Shown: positions 21,115-31,253 of the stretch, in pieces
Layout of the letters: every line of letters starts with the position of its first letter
Numbering within the stretch: the stretch's first letter is position 1
Assembly: GCF_905163445.1 (NCBI RefSeq)
Contig: NC_053200.1
Coordinates: forward strand, 15,190,001-15,254,000
Length of the DNA: 64,000 bases
Reading direction: 5' to 3'
Source of the DNA: Pararge aegeria
Taxonomy: Eukaryota > Arthropoda > Insecta > Lepidoptera > Nymphalidae
Notes under the pieces: model-generated
The model's input: only the letters and a program-made list of their open reading frames with translations
Told to the model about the DNA's origin: nothing
The model's database searches: none
Program-made: the position numbers and the translations under genes

Positions 21115-21181
21115 CCCCTCGTTTTAAAACTCGTTTTAAAACGAGGGGAAAATACATTTTGTAGTACACAAAATGTATTTT
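21115..21181. repeat. Two adjacent perfect palindromes
   Basis: First: arms 21115-21129 and 21134-21148 (cccctcgttttaaaa), loop CTCG. Second: arms 21149-21162 and 21168-21181 (aaaatacattttgt), loop AGTAC. No bases separate the two hairpins. Confidence 0.95.
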
Positions 21182-21320
21182 GTCAAAAGTAAACTTTAAC
21201 AGCTTTTACATAAGGCATTTGGAAAAGCTATCGAACTAGAGTTCCTCACTTCTAATACAACAGTACCCACCACTGCGCAATAATATAAAAAAAAATTAGA
21301 TAGAGTCCACCCGGGCCTTT

Positions 21321-21572
21321 ATATAAATAAATATACTACACACATCGCCATCTAGCCCCAAAGTAAGCGTAGCTTGTGTTATGGGTACTGAGATAGCTGA
21401 TGAATATTTTTTTATGAATATAATACACATAAATACTTATAATATGCAGATAAACACCCAGACACTGAAAAACATTCATGTTCATCACACAAACACTCTC
21501 CAGTTGTGGGATTCGAACCCACAGCCTTGGACTCAGAAAGCAGGGTCACTGCCCACTGCGCTACTCGGCCGT
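21321..21572 (-). mobile_element. SINE S1, full length
   Basis: Reversed copy from an (ATAA)n tail through 'catcgccatctagcccca' to the tRNA-like head ('gggattcgaacccacagcc', 'actcggccgt'). Confidence 0.85.
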
Positions 21573-21636
21573 AGTATACTATTCATCATCATAACCAAGC
21601 TAATACCGAGCCACTATAAAACCATGGGTTTCCTCT

Positions 21637-21935
21637 CAAAATGAAAAGAGTTAAGGCCGTATTCCACCATGCTAACAAAGTATGGATTGATAAACTTTAC
21701 ATTGCATTAAGAACATTATTGAGTTTATTAACTTTAAAATATTCCTCACGTTGTTCACATCGCGAGAAACCTGTATGCCTGAGAGTTCCACATAATGTTT
21801 TCAAAGGAGTGTGGAGTCCATCAATCCGCACTGGACCAGCGTGGTGGGCTATGGCCTTAACCCCTTTTCATTGTTCCAGGAGACTCGTGCTCTGTAATGG
21901 ACCGGTAAAGGGTTGATGTAATGATGTTGATGACA
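21637..21935. mobile_element. Inverted pair of SINE S2 fragments
   Basis: Reversed fragment at about 21648-21690 ('ttaaggccgtattccaccat') followed by a forward fragment at about 21735-21935 ('tcctcacgttgttcacatcg', 'ccatcaatccgcactggacc', ending in a TGATG-rich tail). Confidence 0.7.
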
Positions 21936-21944
21936 TATTTTTCC

Positions 21945-22055
21945 CAACTCCCTCGATATGGGGTATCAAATGAAAGTGCTTGACTTGTAGAATAATGTAC
22001 ACCATATTAAAAGTCGGGGATGTCTTAATTTTTTAATTATATTTTATTATTCCGA
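21945..22055 (+). repeat. Repeat R8 fragment
   Basis: 'caactccctcgatatggggt', 'tgcttgacttgtagaataat', 'taaaagtcggggatg' shared with 8995-9345. Confidence 0.5.
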
Positions 22056-22439
22056 GTGCACTGCAAACAGGAGCATGCTCGTATAACGGATTCTCGTAAG
22101 CGTATATTTTATACCGAAGATCCGCGTTTTCTCATCAAGGTGAAAGCCTTATTAAGAGAGTGCATGATGCGCTTCGATGAGCCTACCTACTTGGGAAAAA
22201 ACAAACAGTTTTTAACCTTATTTATATCAAACTAGCAAATGCCAGCGACTTTATCTGCAAGGCATTTATGATTTCCCTTGAATAAGCTAAACCATTCGTA
22301 CGAAGTAACTAAGGGAATAAGATAGATATAACAGAGAACAGGCAGCAGATTCCTCTGTGCTACTGCTACCATCTTCAACAGCGCGGTTTAGTTTGTATTT
22401 TTACATACAGTAAACTAAAAATTACGCAAACATTAGCAT

Positions 22440-22490
22440 TCAAATGCGGTCTTATTGCTAAAGCAACGTCTTCCAGACAAACCTTGGGGA
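22440..22490 (-). mobile_element. LINE-C 3' block
   Basis: 'aaatgcggtcttattgctaa' and 'gtcttccagacaaacct', a diverged reversed copy of the LINE-C 3' motif. Confidence 0.45.
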
Positions 22491-22624
22491 AAAAAAATCT
22501 AATTTTAAAGGGTACGGACGCAAAATACAAAATAAACTGTAATCATAATATAAAAACCACTTTTAATATCATATTTAGATACTAATTTATATACATACAA
22601 AAATACTTTATATGTATACACTAA

Positions 22625-22745
22625 TCTATATATATAAAAGAAAGTTCTGTTAGTTACACAATTTATAACTCAAGAACGGCTGGACCAATTTTTATGATAT
22701 TTGATTTTTTATATTCCTCTTAGACCGGAATAGGATAATAGTAAG
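22625..22745 (+). mobile_element. Helitron-like H2, 5' end
   Basis: After a host A it opens TCTATATATATAAAAGAAAG, then 'ttagttacacaatttataac' and 'cttagaccggaataggataa' as at 39938-40093. No CTAG end was found nearby. Confidence 0.6.
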
Positions 22746-23109
22746 TAAGTATTAAAATATAACATTCAAATAATAAAATAATTTATAACAACATAAATAA
22801 AACGGTTTCCTACCTGTTTGTTCTGTTCCTCTTTGGCCGATCGTGTTGCAGGTGATCGTGATGCAGACGTCATCGTGCACGAACCTTAACAGAGTATTTA
22901 TTTTTAGCTAAAGTTTACGTCAATATATCGACGTTATCTTAAAATTAAAGCAAAATTTGCTTTATTCATCATCTTCATTATCGCCCCAGTACCGGCCTTC
23001 TAGGCTCTAAGGGACTGGTCTCCACTCGGAATATAAGAACCAGAAACGGACATAACTGACGATATCTGCATATCATCTGCGAAAGGTGCAGAACTCCTTT
23101 GTGGGGTTA
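22746..23109. other. No recognised feature
   Basis: Contains 'gcaggtgatcgtgatgcagac' near 22850 with somewhat higher GC. No repeat or gene assigned. Confidence 0.35.
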
Positions 23110-23265
23110 AGTATACGCTTTTACAACATGATAGGAATCAGATAGGTCGCAGATTCTTGACATACCAATACAGAGATTTTAAAATAGTGTAAAAACGCAT
23201 TTATCTTCAGTCCAGCAGATGACTTTTATGGGTCTGTTATGGGATTCTCTAGCTAGCCTTATCAA
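23110..23265 (+). pseudogene. LINE-B ORF2 C-terminal trace
   Basis: 'gtatacgcttttacaacatg' corresponds to the LINE-B codons for FYNMIP. Downstream codons are frameshifted and degraded, keeping only the order of conserved words. Confidence 0.55.
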
Positions 23266-23302
23266 GTGACATTTATTTGATTTTTTTCTAAAACATCAAT
23301 GG

Positions 23303-23430
23303 TGTGGTGTGTAGAGTCCACCATTCAGCACTGGGCCAGCGTGGTTAACTACGGCCTTAACCACTTCTCATTGTGGGAGGATACCCGTACCCTGTAGTGG
23401 GCTGAGGGTGGATATAATGACGATGATGAG
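23303..23430 (+). mobile_element. SINE S2 3' half
   Basis: 'gtagagtccaccattcagca', 'gccttaaccacttctcattg', 'accctgtagtgggctgagg' and a GATGATGAG tail. R7-like sequence follows at 23426-23480. Confidence 0.75.
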
Positions 23431-23549
23431 AGCTTTTTGTGACATAGCTCAACTGAGGATGCACTACCGCTATTATTATCGTTTTCTGTTTCGTATGATT
23501 TTGGGGGTATCGCGGTTTTATTAAATCTTTATTTTTTAGCCTGCAACTA

Positions 23550-23610
23550 TACCAGACCAGAGATAAAGAAATTCCCAAATTGACTCTGCTCGAGACCATT
23601 TCTAAAACCA
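23550..23610 (-). mobile_element. SINE S3 fragment
   Basis: 'accagaccagagataaagaa' and 'attcccaaattgactctgct', reversed central part. Confidence 0.55.
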
Positions 23611-24327
23611 CAGCGCTCACAACGACCAGTCGAACATTCAGGCCATAAACACCGAAAATGATAATATACATGGTAGGTAAACAACAGACTTCTTGAAGAT
23701 TAAAGAACTTGAAATTCAATTTACTTGCTCAACTACCTGGTTAGAATACGCGAAGTCTGTAAAGTTTGAAGCACACCGCGCTCCGAGTTTCGACTTGTCA
23801 AACCAATTGGCTGTATCACCTGTCTATGACGTAAAGGAGACGTGATGTTTTAAACAGCTTATATAACGACTTCAAATTTCGAACATAAATAATTTGTTTT
23901 TAAGTATCTATCCATTAATTATCTGCGCCACTTTATGGCGTAAACCACACAAAAGTGAAATGGGGTAGAAATTGCGAAGGTTTTATTTTCATATATTTTG
24001 TATCAAAATTGTGTCAAAACGTGTCTTATACTATGTATTTTGTATAAAATTATAGCCTATTTATTGTAAGCAAGGAACGTCAACTTTTCTTTTTAGCTTG
24101 ACGATAATGACTACTTTTGATGAGACATACAAAAGTCTTATTTGCTTCACTAAAGGATATGACTTAAGTTATTTAGAAGATCTGCTTTATTGAACCTCGG
24201 GGCTAAATACCTTGAAGACAAAATAAATATTAACTCCATAGAGGTCTGTCATTTTAAATTCATGAATTTTGAATTACTCAGTTTCTTCACTCGAATATAT
24301 GGAGCTCTGACAGACGACGTATAAATG
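23611..24327. other. No recognised feature
   Basis: Unique-looking. A minus-strand open frame (23357-23719) runs through the S2 and S3 fragments and is not a gene. Confidence 0.4.
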
Positions 24328-24375
24328 GACATTAGTGCGATTTCAACTTTTATTTGTTGAAATCGCAGTAATGTC
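24328..24375. repeat. 20-bp inverted repeat, short hairpin
   Basis: Arms 24328-24347 and 24356-24375 (gacattagtgcgatttcaac) match at 19 of 20 positions around an 8-base loop (ttttattt). Confidence 0.9.
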
Positions 24376-24593
24376 TGCACTGTTTAACCCCGATCTTCGC
24401 TTTTCCCCTGAGGGTTCATCTTCGTCTTGCTTTCTTTACTAGATGCCCGGGCTGCTAATTGTAGAGCAACTTCACTTAAGTTATCTCTTATTATATTTGT
24501 TTACATTTTAGAGTCACACACTTTTGAAAAAAATCTTTACTCACGCTGTGAAGCTATTTTCACTTATTACAATTAAAATTTAATCCTTGTAGT

Positions 24594-24806
24594 ATAAATG
24601 CGAAAGTTTTGTTTGTTGGTTTGTTTAATTGTCCTTCCTTGACGCATTAAATAAGTAACCAATAAACTAGATTTTTGGAAGATAGTTCGATGAAATAAAA
24701 TAGACAATGATATGGGCAACTTTTTATCCCAGAAAAACAAGCGGCTCCCACTAGATTTTTCAAAAACTGTAATTAGCGCGGAAGAAGAACGCGGGCAACA
24801 GCTGTA
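24594..24806 (+). mobile_element. H3 Helitron-like, eroded
   Basis: Opens 'tagtataaatgcgaaagttt', contains 'cagaaaaacaagcggctccc' and ends 'aacgcgggcaacagctgtat', the H3 3' end with CTAG changed to CTGT. Confidence 0.5.
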
Positions 24807-25084
24807 TGACGTAATAGTTAAGGCTAAGTAAATTACGTTGCTACTAATAAATAAATAGATAATTGAAACTAAACCCTATCTCTCGGTGTACCCCCAGTGT
24901 GACCAACACACACGAGTCACCGATTACGTAGCCCGCTGCGTCGCTCCAACTTGTTTTTAATGAAATTCCCGATTACACTACGACTCTTACGTCCTCTGTT
25001 GATAGGATTGCTGTTAAGACGTTAGCCCATTGAATATCGAACTCAACTATTTAACCACCCACGAAATAAAGAGGACCCAAGAAA

Positions 25085-25262
25085 TTATCAATTTTATTAA
25101 TTTAAAATGCATATAAAAAAATTCGGAATCGATTTGATTTGAACCTGCGACTCTCTGGCAATCGCTGCCTGAGCGCTTTCTCCAATTAAGCTACGGCTCT
25201 CCTGCCGTCGATGCCGAAATTAGTATATATGCCGTCGATGCTTTTCACATCAGTCTTATAGC
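25085..25262 (-). mobile_element. SINE S4 head and short tail
   Basis: On the minus strand: 'tataagactgatgtgaaaag', 'ggcaggagagccgtagctta', tRNA-like boxes, then 'ttccgaatttttttatatgc'. This shows that the 'actgatgtg' segment lies 5' of the tRNA-like module in the basic head unit. Confidence 0.75.
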
Positions 25263-25326
25263 TAAATAAATTTATATTAAAATAAATTTTATATAAATTA
25301 TATTTAAAATAATTAATATATAAAGT

Positions 25327-25407
25327 TTTTATTGCTCACGCTGGCATTCGAACTGAGCCCTCCGAAAGGTAAGCCGAAGTCCTAACCATTGGGTAACCAC
25401 CGCTTTG
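25327..25407 (-). mobile_element. SINE S2 tRNA-like head
   Basis: 'attgctcacgctggcattcg', 'gtaagccgaagtcctaacca' and 'accaccgcttt', reversed. Confidence 0.6.
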
Positions 25408-25493
25408 GTCTTCAAGCACTGAAAAATTTCGGACGAGATTGATTTGATTGCAATATTATGATAAATGTATCGCTGTGAGTTTCCACTCCTAAA

Positions 25494-25760
25494 GTGTTAA
25501 GTGCAACACGCGTGCTGTCGACTACACCTCCAATATTCTCCGTTTCACGCCATCGCGAACACGTGTTAGGTGCACATACGTATGCAATAACAGGGGAATG
25601 CGGGGCACGTCATACTGCACGAAACGTGTGCCGGATACGAGTGGCAATGTGGAGCAGCCACCGCGTGCACAGATACTTCGGATTTCAGCACCTCATGTTA
25701 TATTTTTATGAAATTTCACGCCGCTGTTCTAGATATGTCCTAGGGCGCGCAACCTTGTAA
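25494..25760 (+). CDS. Hypothetical ORF, unrecognised
   Basis: An 88-codon open frame in a patch that is richer in GC and CpG than its surroundings (about 25490-25760). The frame opens with an alternative start rather than ATG, the product has no domain, signal peptide or membrane segment I recognise, and nothing flanks it that resembles a gene. It contains several Arg/His/Cys residues (e.g. RIRVAMWSSHRVH). It could be a chance frame in a conserved or formerly genic patch. Low confidence. Confidence 0.12.
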   Translation: MLSATRVLSTTPPIFSVSRHREHVLGAHTYAITGECGARHTARNVCRIRVAMWSSHRVHRYFGFQHLMLYFYEISRRCSRYVLGRATL

Positions 25761-25799
25761 TATGGCTGCATTGTGGTAAACCTCTGTATATTATTTATT

Positions 25800-26089
25800 A
25801 AATATAAAAATAAATATACTACGACATACACACATCGCCATCTAGCCCCAAAGTAAGCGTAGCTTGTGTTTTATGGGTATACTAAGATAGCTGTTAATAT
25901 TACAATTTCTAGTTGTTATTACAGTTGTATATATTGTAATATTTGTATGAATATAATACACAAAAATACTTATAATATACAGATAAACACCCAGACACTG
26001 AAAAACAATCATGTTTGATGACACAAACATTGAAGCCACCGCCTAGGACTCTGAAAGCAGGGTCGATCCCCACTGCGCCAGACGGCCGT
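25800..26089 (-). mobile_element. SINE S1 with internal insertion
   Basis: Reversed S1. Between 'tactaagatagctg' and 'tatgaatataatacac' it has an extra ~55 bp ('ttctagttgttattacagtt') not seen in other copies. Head ends 'gacggccgtt'. Confidence 0.85.
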
Positions 26090-26353
26090 TAAATTTATTA
26101 AGTCAAATTTATTATTTTTTCGAATTCGATATTACCCCAGTTTCGTCTGATGCATCGGCAGTAATAAATAAGGATAGTTTGCTACAGATACTGAATTGAA
26201 ATACAACTATAGGCTTCACAAACTAACATAAAGACGTCAAGTGAAAACTTCCGTAGGCGCGTTGAGCACGTTTCGCGTGATCAAAATCCAGCTTCATCGT
26301 CACCGTATTGCAGAATAAATAGTTTTATTATCAAATATATTTATATAGGAGTA

Positions 26354-26630
26354 AAATAAATAAATAAATAAATATACTACGACATTACACACATCGCCAT
26401 CTAGCCCCAAAGTAAGCGTAGCTTGTGTTATGGGTACTAAGATGACTGATGAATATTTTTATGAATAATATACATAAATACTTAGAATAAACATATAAAA
26501 AACCAGACACTGAAAAACATTCATGCTCATGACACAAACATTTTCCAGTAGTGGGAATTGAACCCACGGCCTTGGGCTCAGAAAGCAGGGCGCTGCAAAC
26601 TGCGCCAATCGGCCTGCGCCAATCGGCCGT
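26354..26630 (-). mobile_element. SINE S1, reference copy
   Basis: tRNA-derived SINE resembling butterfly Metulj-type elements (family name from memory). On the minus strand: head GGCCGATTGGCGCA with A box, 'ctttctgagcccaaggccgt', B box GGTTCAATTCCC, then 'tgtttgtgtcatgagcatga', 'ttttcagtgtctggt', 'acaagctacgcttactttgg', 'gatggcgatgtgtg' and a (TTTA)n tail. 14 bp at the head (tgcgccaatcggcc) are duplicated at 26600-26628. Twelve copies or pieces occur in the window. Confidence 0.85.
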
Positions 26631-26639
26631 CGGAGTAGT

Positions 26640-27269
26640 TTTTTTATAGTCAAAAATACTTTTTCATTCATTCCCATTATATTCCCATATATTAAGAAAT
26701 TATCGAGAGTTTAAAAAATAAAATAAACCTAAACACAACAGCTATTTTTAGGGATAGACTTAATTGAAAAAAATAATTATAAACTCAACATCCGATTTTA
26801 ATAAGAACTTAAAAATATCTGTAGAACCCACACCTTAATTGAATTATTACGCCCATTTATGTCGGCCTATTTTACTTGCCTTTTATTTCCTATGTTATTC
26901 TTGTTAAGCATTGTTTTATGTTTTGGATCACAATAAAGTGTATTAAAAAATAAAAAAAATAAAACACATCGCCAAAACAACAATTGCGGACGAAGTCGCG
27001 GGCAAGCAAGTATGTATATAAATATGTTACTACCAGTTTAAATAAAATATGTTAACATAGTTAAGTATACCGAACTCGGTTAGAATTTCATAATTTGCAC
27101 GCGCATACGTAATTTACTTTCATTGTTTAAAATTGCTCAAATTTTAAGCTTCGCAAATAATTGGAATAGCTGACAGCATATTACCAGTTTCGTAATTATG
27201 TGCCACTTTGTTATAAATCCAAAAGTGTGTTAGTCCTTCCTTCACGCAGCAACGAGTTGAGTAGTTTTT
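26640..27269. other. Mostly unexplained; LINE tail and H3 end
   Basis: 26880-26945 looks like a LINE 3' end ('gttttggatcacaataaagt'). 26985-27010 is an isolated H3 3' hairpin ('gcggacgaagtcgcgggcaa'). 27200-27260 has H3 5' words ('ttcacgcagcaacgag'). Confidence 0.4.
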
Positions 27270-27430
27270 TTATAGTCAACGTCCCACTGCTGGACGCAGG
27301 CCTCTTTTCTCAAAGGAGAGAATGTTAATGATAACAATCGGGACTGACAGGTATTTGGGCCAACCCAGGAATAGAACCCAGGACTCGACCTACCCACCAC
27401 GCTGCTCCAATGCGTATTGTCGGGTTTTAA
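27270..27430 (-). mobile_element. SINE-like repeat S6
   Basis: 'cgtcccactgctggacgcag', 'gcctcttttctcaaaggag', 'ccaggaatagaacccaggac' and 'cacgctgctccaatgcg'. Matches in reverse the repeat at 57745-58000. Possibly tRNA-related (B-box-like GGTTCTATTCC). Confidence 0.5.
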
Positions 27431-27563
27431 TGATTAATTAAGATGTTAGTGATAATAATCGGGACCGATTGGTGTGCATGTGGTTGCATTAAAAATAGGT
27501 TAGCTTATATCCCAAGCTCATAACATTACTAACACAAGGAGAAAAAATTAATTAATTAATTAA

Positions 27564-27690
27564 AAAAATATAAATACGAAAACCCAACACAGACTTTAAC
27601 AGTAGAAAATAGCGCCGTGTAACCGCCATATTTAATTTGTTTCATAAAATTTATGGCCAGTAGCACTCAGGATTATGTAAGGATTGTATT
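27564..27690 (+). repeat. Repeat R9, copy 1
   Basis: 'aatacgaaaacccaacacag', 'accgccatatttaatttgtt' and 'gcactcaggattatgtaagg' recur in order at 29243-29365. Class unknown. Confidence 0.65.
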
Positions 27691-28195
27691 TCTGCTTACT
27701 CAGAGGAAGAATCAAAAAATATAATATTTAATATTACAAAAAATCACAAATTAAGAAATAAATTATAAATTTCAAAAAAAGCATCCGACTCGCTAAAGAA
27801 GTGCATAGTTATATATGTCAAAGTTTGCGCTATTTATTATTCCATAAAAGTATGGAACTAGCAGGGTAGGTTTAAAAAAAACTTTGGTTAAATGAAATTT
27901 TATCTTTGAGCGCACAATCGACTTACCTGACTACCTACTTGGATTTTATTTAGTTATTTGTGATTTTTTTACTTTTTAATTTTTATTAATTTTTTGTTTG
28001 ATTTCTTTTCATTGTTTTTAGCATTATTATTAGTATTTTTCTATTTTTTGTACCCAAATAAAAAAAAAAATACATATAGTTTGTGTAGTTCATAAGTGTA
28101 GTGAGAATAATAATGTAATTGTAAATTAGTGTAAGTGGATTAGTCCGTACTACTCGTATATAATTGATAATAATAAATAAATTATAATTAAGAGT
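27691..28195. other. No recognised feature
   Basis: Very AT-rich with poly-A/T runs. A minus-strand open frame 27986-28333 is low-complexity and not considered coding. A (TAG)n run lies at 28193-28209. Confidence 0.4.
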
Positions 28196-28345
28196 AGTAG
28201 TAGTAGTAGAGCTCGTCCGGAGAAGTTCTACCGCTGTACTTTTATATCTGCCGCTAAGCAGCATTATTGCAATGCTGTGTTCCGGTATGAAGGGTGTTGG
28301 TGCCGGTGTACTAACTGGCACACCAGTCTTCATATCTCAAAAGGT
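28196..28345 (+). repeat. Repeat R7, copy 2
   Basis: 'gtagagctcgtccggagaag', 'tgccgctaagcagcattatt', 'gtgttggtgccggtgtacta'. The best-preserved forward copy of R7. Confidence 0.6.
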
Positions 28346-28765
28346 TAATTACAAACTAAAACAGAATAGTAACAAAAGAATTTTCCAAATATGTTATTAA
28401 ATGACGGAGTTATGACGTAACAAACATTTAAAAAAAAGAAAAAACAATCTGAGAACCTCCTTTTTTTTTTTAAATCGGTTAGAACTACAAATTATATACA
28501 TAGCCCTGAAAACTATACACTCGTTGTTTTTGGCAGTCGTGTATTTTTTGTATCTTCTGGCCTTACATAGATTAGTAAGCTATGTCATCGAGCGGGATAG
28601 CCTTGTTTTCCGAGACGCAGTCTCAACTAGTTCGTAGAACAGGTACACTTTTTATCTGTGCAAAATAAAACAAAATTTGTATATATTTTATGTGTTATGT
28701 TTAAGTACTTTTGATTCTGTTTTGTTGTTCTTTATGACAATAAAGCATTTTTCATTTTCATAGAT
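28346..28765. other. Unexplained; LINE-like tail at end
   Basis: 28430-28490 ('ctgagaacctcctttttttt', 'taaatcggtt') resembles the interior of Helitron-like repeats. 28660-28765 ends 'tttatgacaataaagcattt', a LINE 3' tail candidate. Confidence 0.4.
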
Positions 28766-29092
28766 CAGCCAATGTAAAGTAAAAGAAATACTAGACTACT
28801 TTATTAAATTTTATAAAATTCAGTCCGCATTGTAGTGTTGCAGGTATTTGTACCAAATACACAGATCCGGTAGAAATGACCGCGGCTGCGAATTTCCCAA
28901 CTGGGCTAAAATTAAACATGGAAGTCGCTTGATTAAAGCACTATTTCGATAATGGACGATTTTGGAGCTGCCAAAGTAAAGGTATTTTATACCGGAAAAA
29001 ACCCGTTTTAGAAATAGGTCAGCAACGTTTAACATAAACCCGGGTTATTTAAATGTTGTTGTCGTAGTATATTTATTTTTACTATACATAAA

Positions 29093-29232
29093 ACAAGAAC
29101 AAATAACTTTTTAATAGCAATATAAATTATGAATAGGTAACAATAAAAGCTATAATTATTAACAAGCTTTTACCAGCTTCCATAGCACCTGGCTATCCGA
29201 CACGTTACCTCAAAGAGAAATGAATTTACTTA
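29093..29232 (+). repeat. 140-bp direct repeat, left copy
   Basis: 'acaagaacaaataacttttt', 'gcttttaccagcttccatag', 'gttacctcaaagagaaatga'. Repeated at 29893-30033; R9 copy 2 and a LINE-B copy lie between. Confidence 0.8.
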
Positions 29233-29242
29233 AAATTATTTA

Positions 29243-29365
29243 AAAAAATGTAAATACGAAAACCCAACACGGTACCAATTTCCACAGTACAAAATGGCGC
29301 CTTGTAGCCGCCATATTAAATTTGTCTCATAAAATGTATGGCCAATGGAACTCAGGATTATGTAA
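29243..29365 (+). repeat. Repeat R9, copy 2
   Basis: See 27564-27690. About 85 percent alike by eye. Confidence 0.65.
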
Positions 29366-29423
29366 CGATAACATATTGGTCACATATTGGTATTGACAAC
29401 ATATTAGTCTTTATAAACAAAAA

Positions 29424-29840
29424 GTGGACATAAACTGTCGACTTACAAGAAATGGTCATAAATTAGTGTCATCTGCATATCGTCTGCGTAAGGTACAGGG
29501 ATCAGTGATTTTGGACCTGCCAATGCACAAGTTTAAAGAATTTGTTAAAACACATTTATTACAGCGAGGTTACTATACAATTGATGAATTTTTTAATGAC
29601 AAGGTTGCTTGGAAGCATCCGGCTCCGCTTTCAGCTCTCACAAGATAGAAAACTGAATGTTAAAATGCAAAATGTAAATTGTTGATGTTGGAAAAGAGCA
29701 ACTGCTGAGTTTCTTGCCGGCTTCTTCTCGGTAGAATCTGCCTTCCGAACCGGTGGTAGAATCACTACAAACAGACAGACTTGACGTTTCAAAAGTGCTT
29801 ATATTAGGCCTACTTGAAATAAATTAATTTTGAATTTTGA
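29424..29840 (+). pseudogene. LINE-B ORF2 C-terminal remnant and 3' end
   Basis: Open frame of 74 codons (29424-29648) encoding the end of a CR1/Jockey-type reverse-transcriptase protein: 'HKLVSSAYRLRKVQ', 'LDLPMHKFKEFVKTHLLQRG', 'YYTIDEFFNDKVAWKHPAP', stop. Compared with 8589-8760, the FYNMIPK segment between KVQ and VILDLP is missing, an in-frame internal deletion. The 3' region (29649-29840) has 'gttggaaaagagcaactgct', 'cttccgaaccggtggtag', 'caaaagtgcttatattaggc' and a TTGAATTTTG tail. It is the reference for LINE-B. The initial ATG is incidental. Confidence 0.85.
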
Positions 29841-29892
29841 TAGAGTTCCACTGACCAGGTAAGCCATCAGCTTGGTACTCATTATTATCTAA

Positions 29893-30033
29893 ACAAGAAC
29901 AAATAACTTTATAATAGCAATATACATTATGAATAGGTAACAATAGAAGCTCAAAATTATTAATAAGGTTTTACCAGCTTCCGTAGCACCTGGCTAACCG
30001 ACGCGTTACCTCAAAGAGAAATGAATTTACCGA
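29893..30033 (+). repeat. 140-bp direct repeat, right copy
   Basis: Counterpart of 29093-29232 ('acaagaacaaataactttat', 'gttttaccagcttccgtagc'). Confidence 0.8.
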
Positions 30034-30177
30034 TCACAAAGCGAAATACATCGTTCTCGCTAAGCTCTATTGTACGCTCGGTTAATACGTGTTTGAATGC
30101 ATAGTTGAATGCATTCGCCATAGTAATTATAGTTTATACCAAATAATTTGTAGTTTTCCTTCATAATAATAGTAGAT

Positions 30178-30255
30178 ATAACAGACAGATTTGACGTTCA
30201 GAAGTGATTATAAACTAGGTCGAAAGTAGGTCTACTTGAAATAAATGAATTTTGT
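30178..30255 (+). mobile_element. LINE-B 3' tip
   Basis: 'ataacagacagatttgacgt' to 'tctacttgaaataaatgaat' and T-rich tail. About 20 bp before the PLE inverted pair. Confidence 0.65.
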
Positions 30256-30272
30256 TTTTTTTTTTAATATTA

Positions 30273-30384
30273 GATAGAGGCAGGCGTTACTTTGCAAAAT
30301 TCCATGATATATTATCCAGGATTGGAGGAATTATAATTTACATAATGTATCATGGAATTCCGCAAAATAACGCCTGTCTCTATC
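30273..30384. mobile_element. Inverted pair of PLE termini
   Basis: 43-bp arms 30273-30315 and 30342-30384 are inverted copies (38 of 43 match) around a 26-bp spacer. The arms carry the 'caggcgttactttgc' and 'attccatgatatattat' words found at the ends of PLE copies at 46891, 48560 and 17395. Confidence 0.65.
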
Positions 30385-30394
30385 CGATATATTT

Positions 30395-31009
30395 ATTTCT
30401 TGTTTTTAAGTTGGCAAAGCCGGTTTTTGTGTCATATTTTCACAGTAATCGAATTTAAGCTGGACACAGCTAATATAGGTATAAGATATTCTAGGTAAAA
30501 GAATAGATAATTTTATAAATGCCAATATGTATATTGGTTTGCCTTCTATCACACAACACACGTCTATATCCCGGAAATTGAACAAGACAGTCCCGGAAAT
30601 AAGTTCTTTGTCGTCAGCCCCGCGACATCAAGCAAAACCGGGGCAGCCGGGGTTCATACACCAGTCACGTGGCAATTGACGGTAAAAATAAATATTTTTT
30701 GATTAGAAGCCCCAATATTTCTACAGCAATGGGATTACGTCCCACCTACAAGATGGCAAGAAGTTATCGAACAAAATGGTACCTACATACTCTAGTTAAA
30801 TTTAAATAAACTATATTAAAAAAATGTTTTGAATTTACTTGAAAAATGCGAGGAAACTTTTTCCACAACCTGATAGGCTGCGGATGATGATGAACCTCTC
30901 CGTGTATTTATGATGTGAATGATGAGTCACGTGATATTAAGTGGAAAACAACCGTCTATAAACAGAATGACACTCCACAGGGCATGCGACACGCACGTCC
31001 TGCCACATG
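30395..31009. other. No recognised feature
   Basis: Unique-looking, with no recognisable coding or repeat structure. 30580-30670 is moderately GC-rich. Confidence 0.35.
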
Positions 31010-31237
31010 CCTCTGTGTGTCCATCAATTTAAGCGTAGGTGTTAAGCCTCATTGACTGTAATTACACCAGCAACCACGCCCTTCAGACCGGAATACAGCA
31101 ATGCAACAATGCTGCATGCTTAGCGGCACCAATAAAACTGGCAATAGTACTTCCCCGGACGAGCTCTGCTACAAAAGGTCTACCACTAATTTTTAACAAA
31201 AGGATAAATACTTTTAAAAATCAAATTGTTAAGCACT
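31010..31237 (-). repeat. Repeat R7, reversed copy
   Basis: 'gcctcattgactgtaattac', 'ccacgcccttcagaccggaa', 'cttccccggacgagctctgc'. On the plus strand its far end reads like a LINE C-terminus ('LIFNKRINTFKNQIVKH'), so R7 may be attached to a LINE family. Confidence 0.55.
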
Positions 31238-31253
31238 ATTCCACATAATCTTT

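Noticed and set aside
23357..23719. 120-codon minus-strand ORF
   Set aside because: Crosses SINE S2 and S3 fragments, so not a gene.
27986..28333. 115-codon minus-strand ORF
   Set aside because: Low-complexity AT-rich frame that includes repeat R7.
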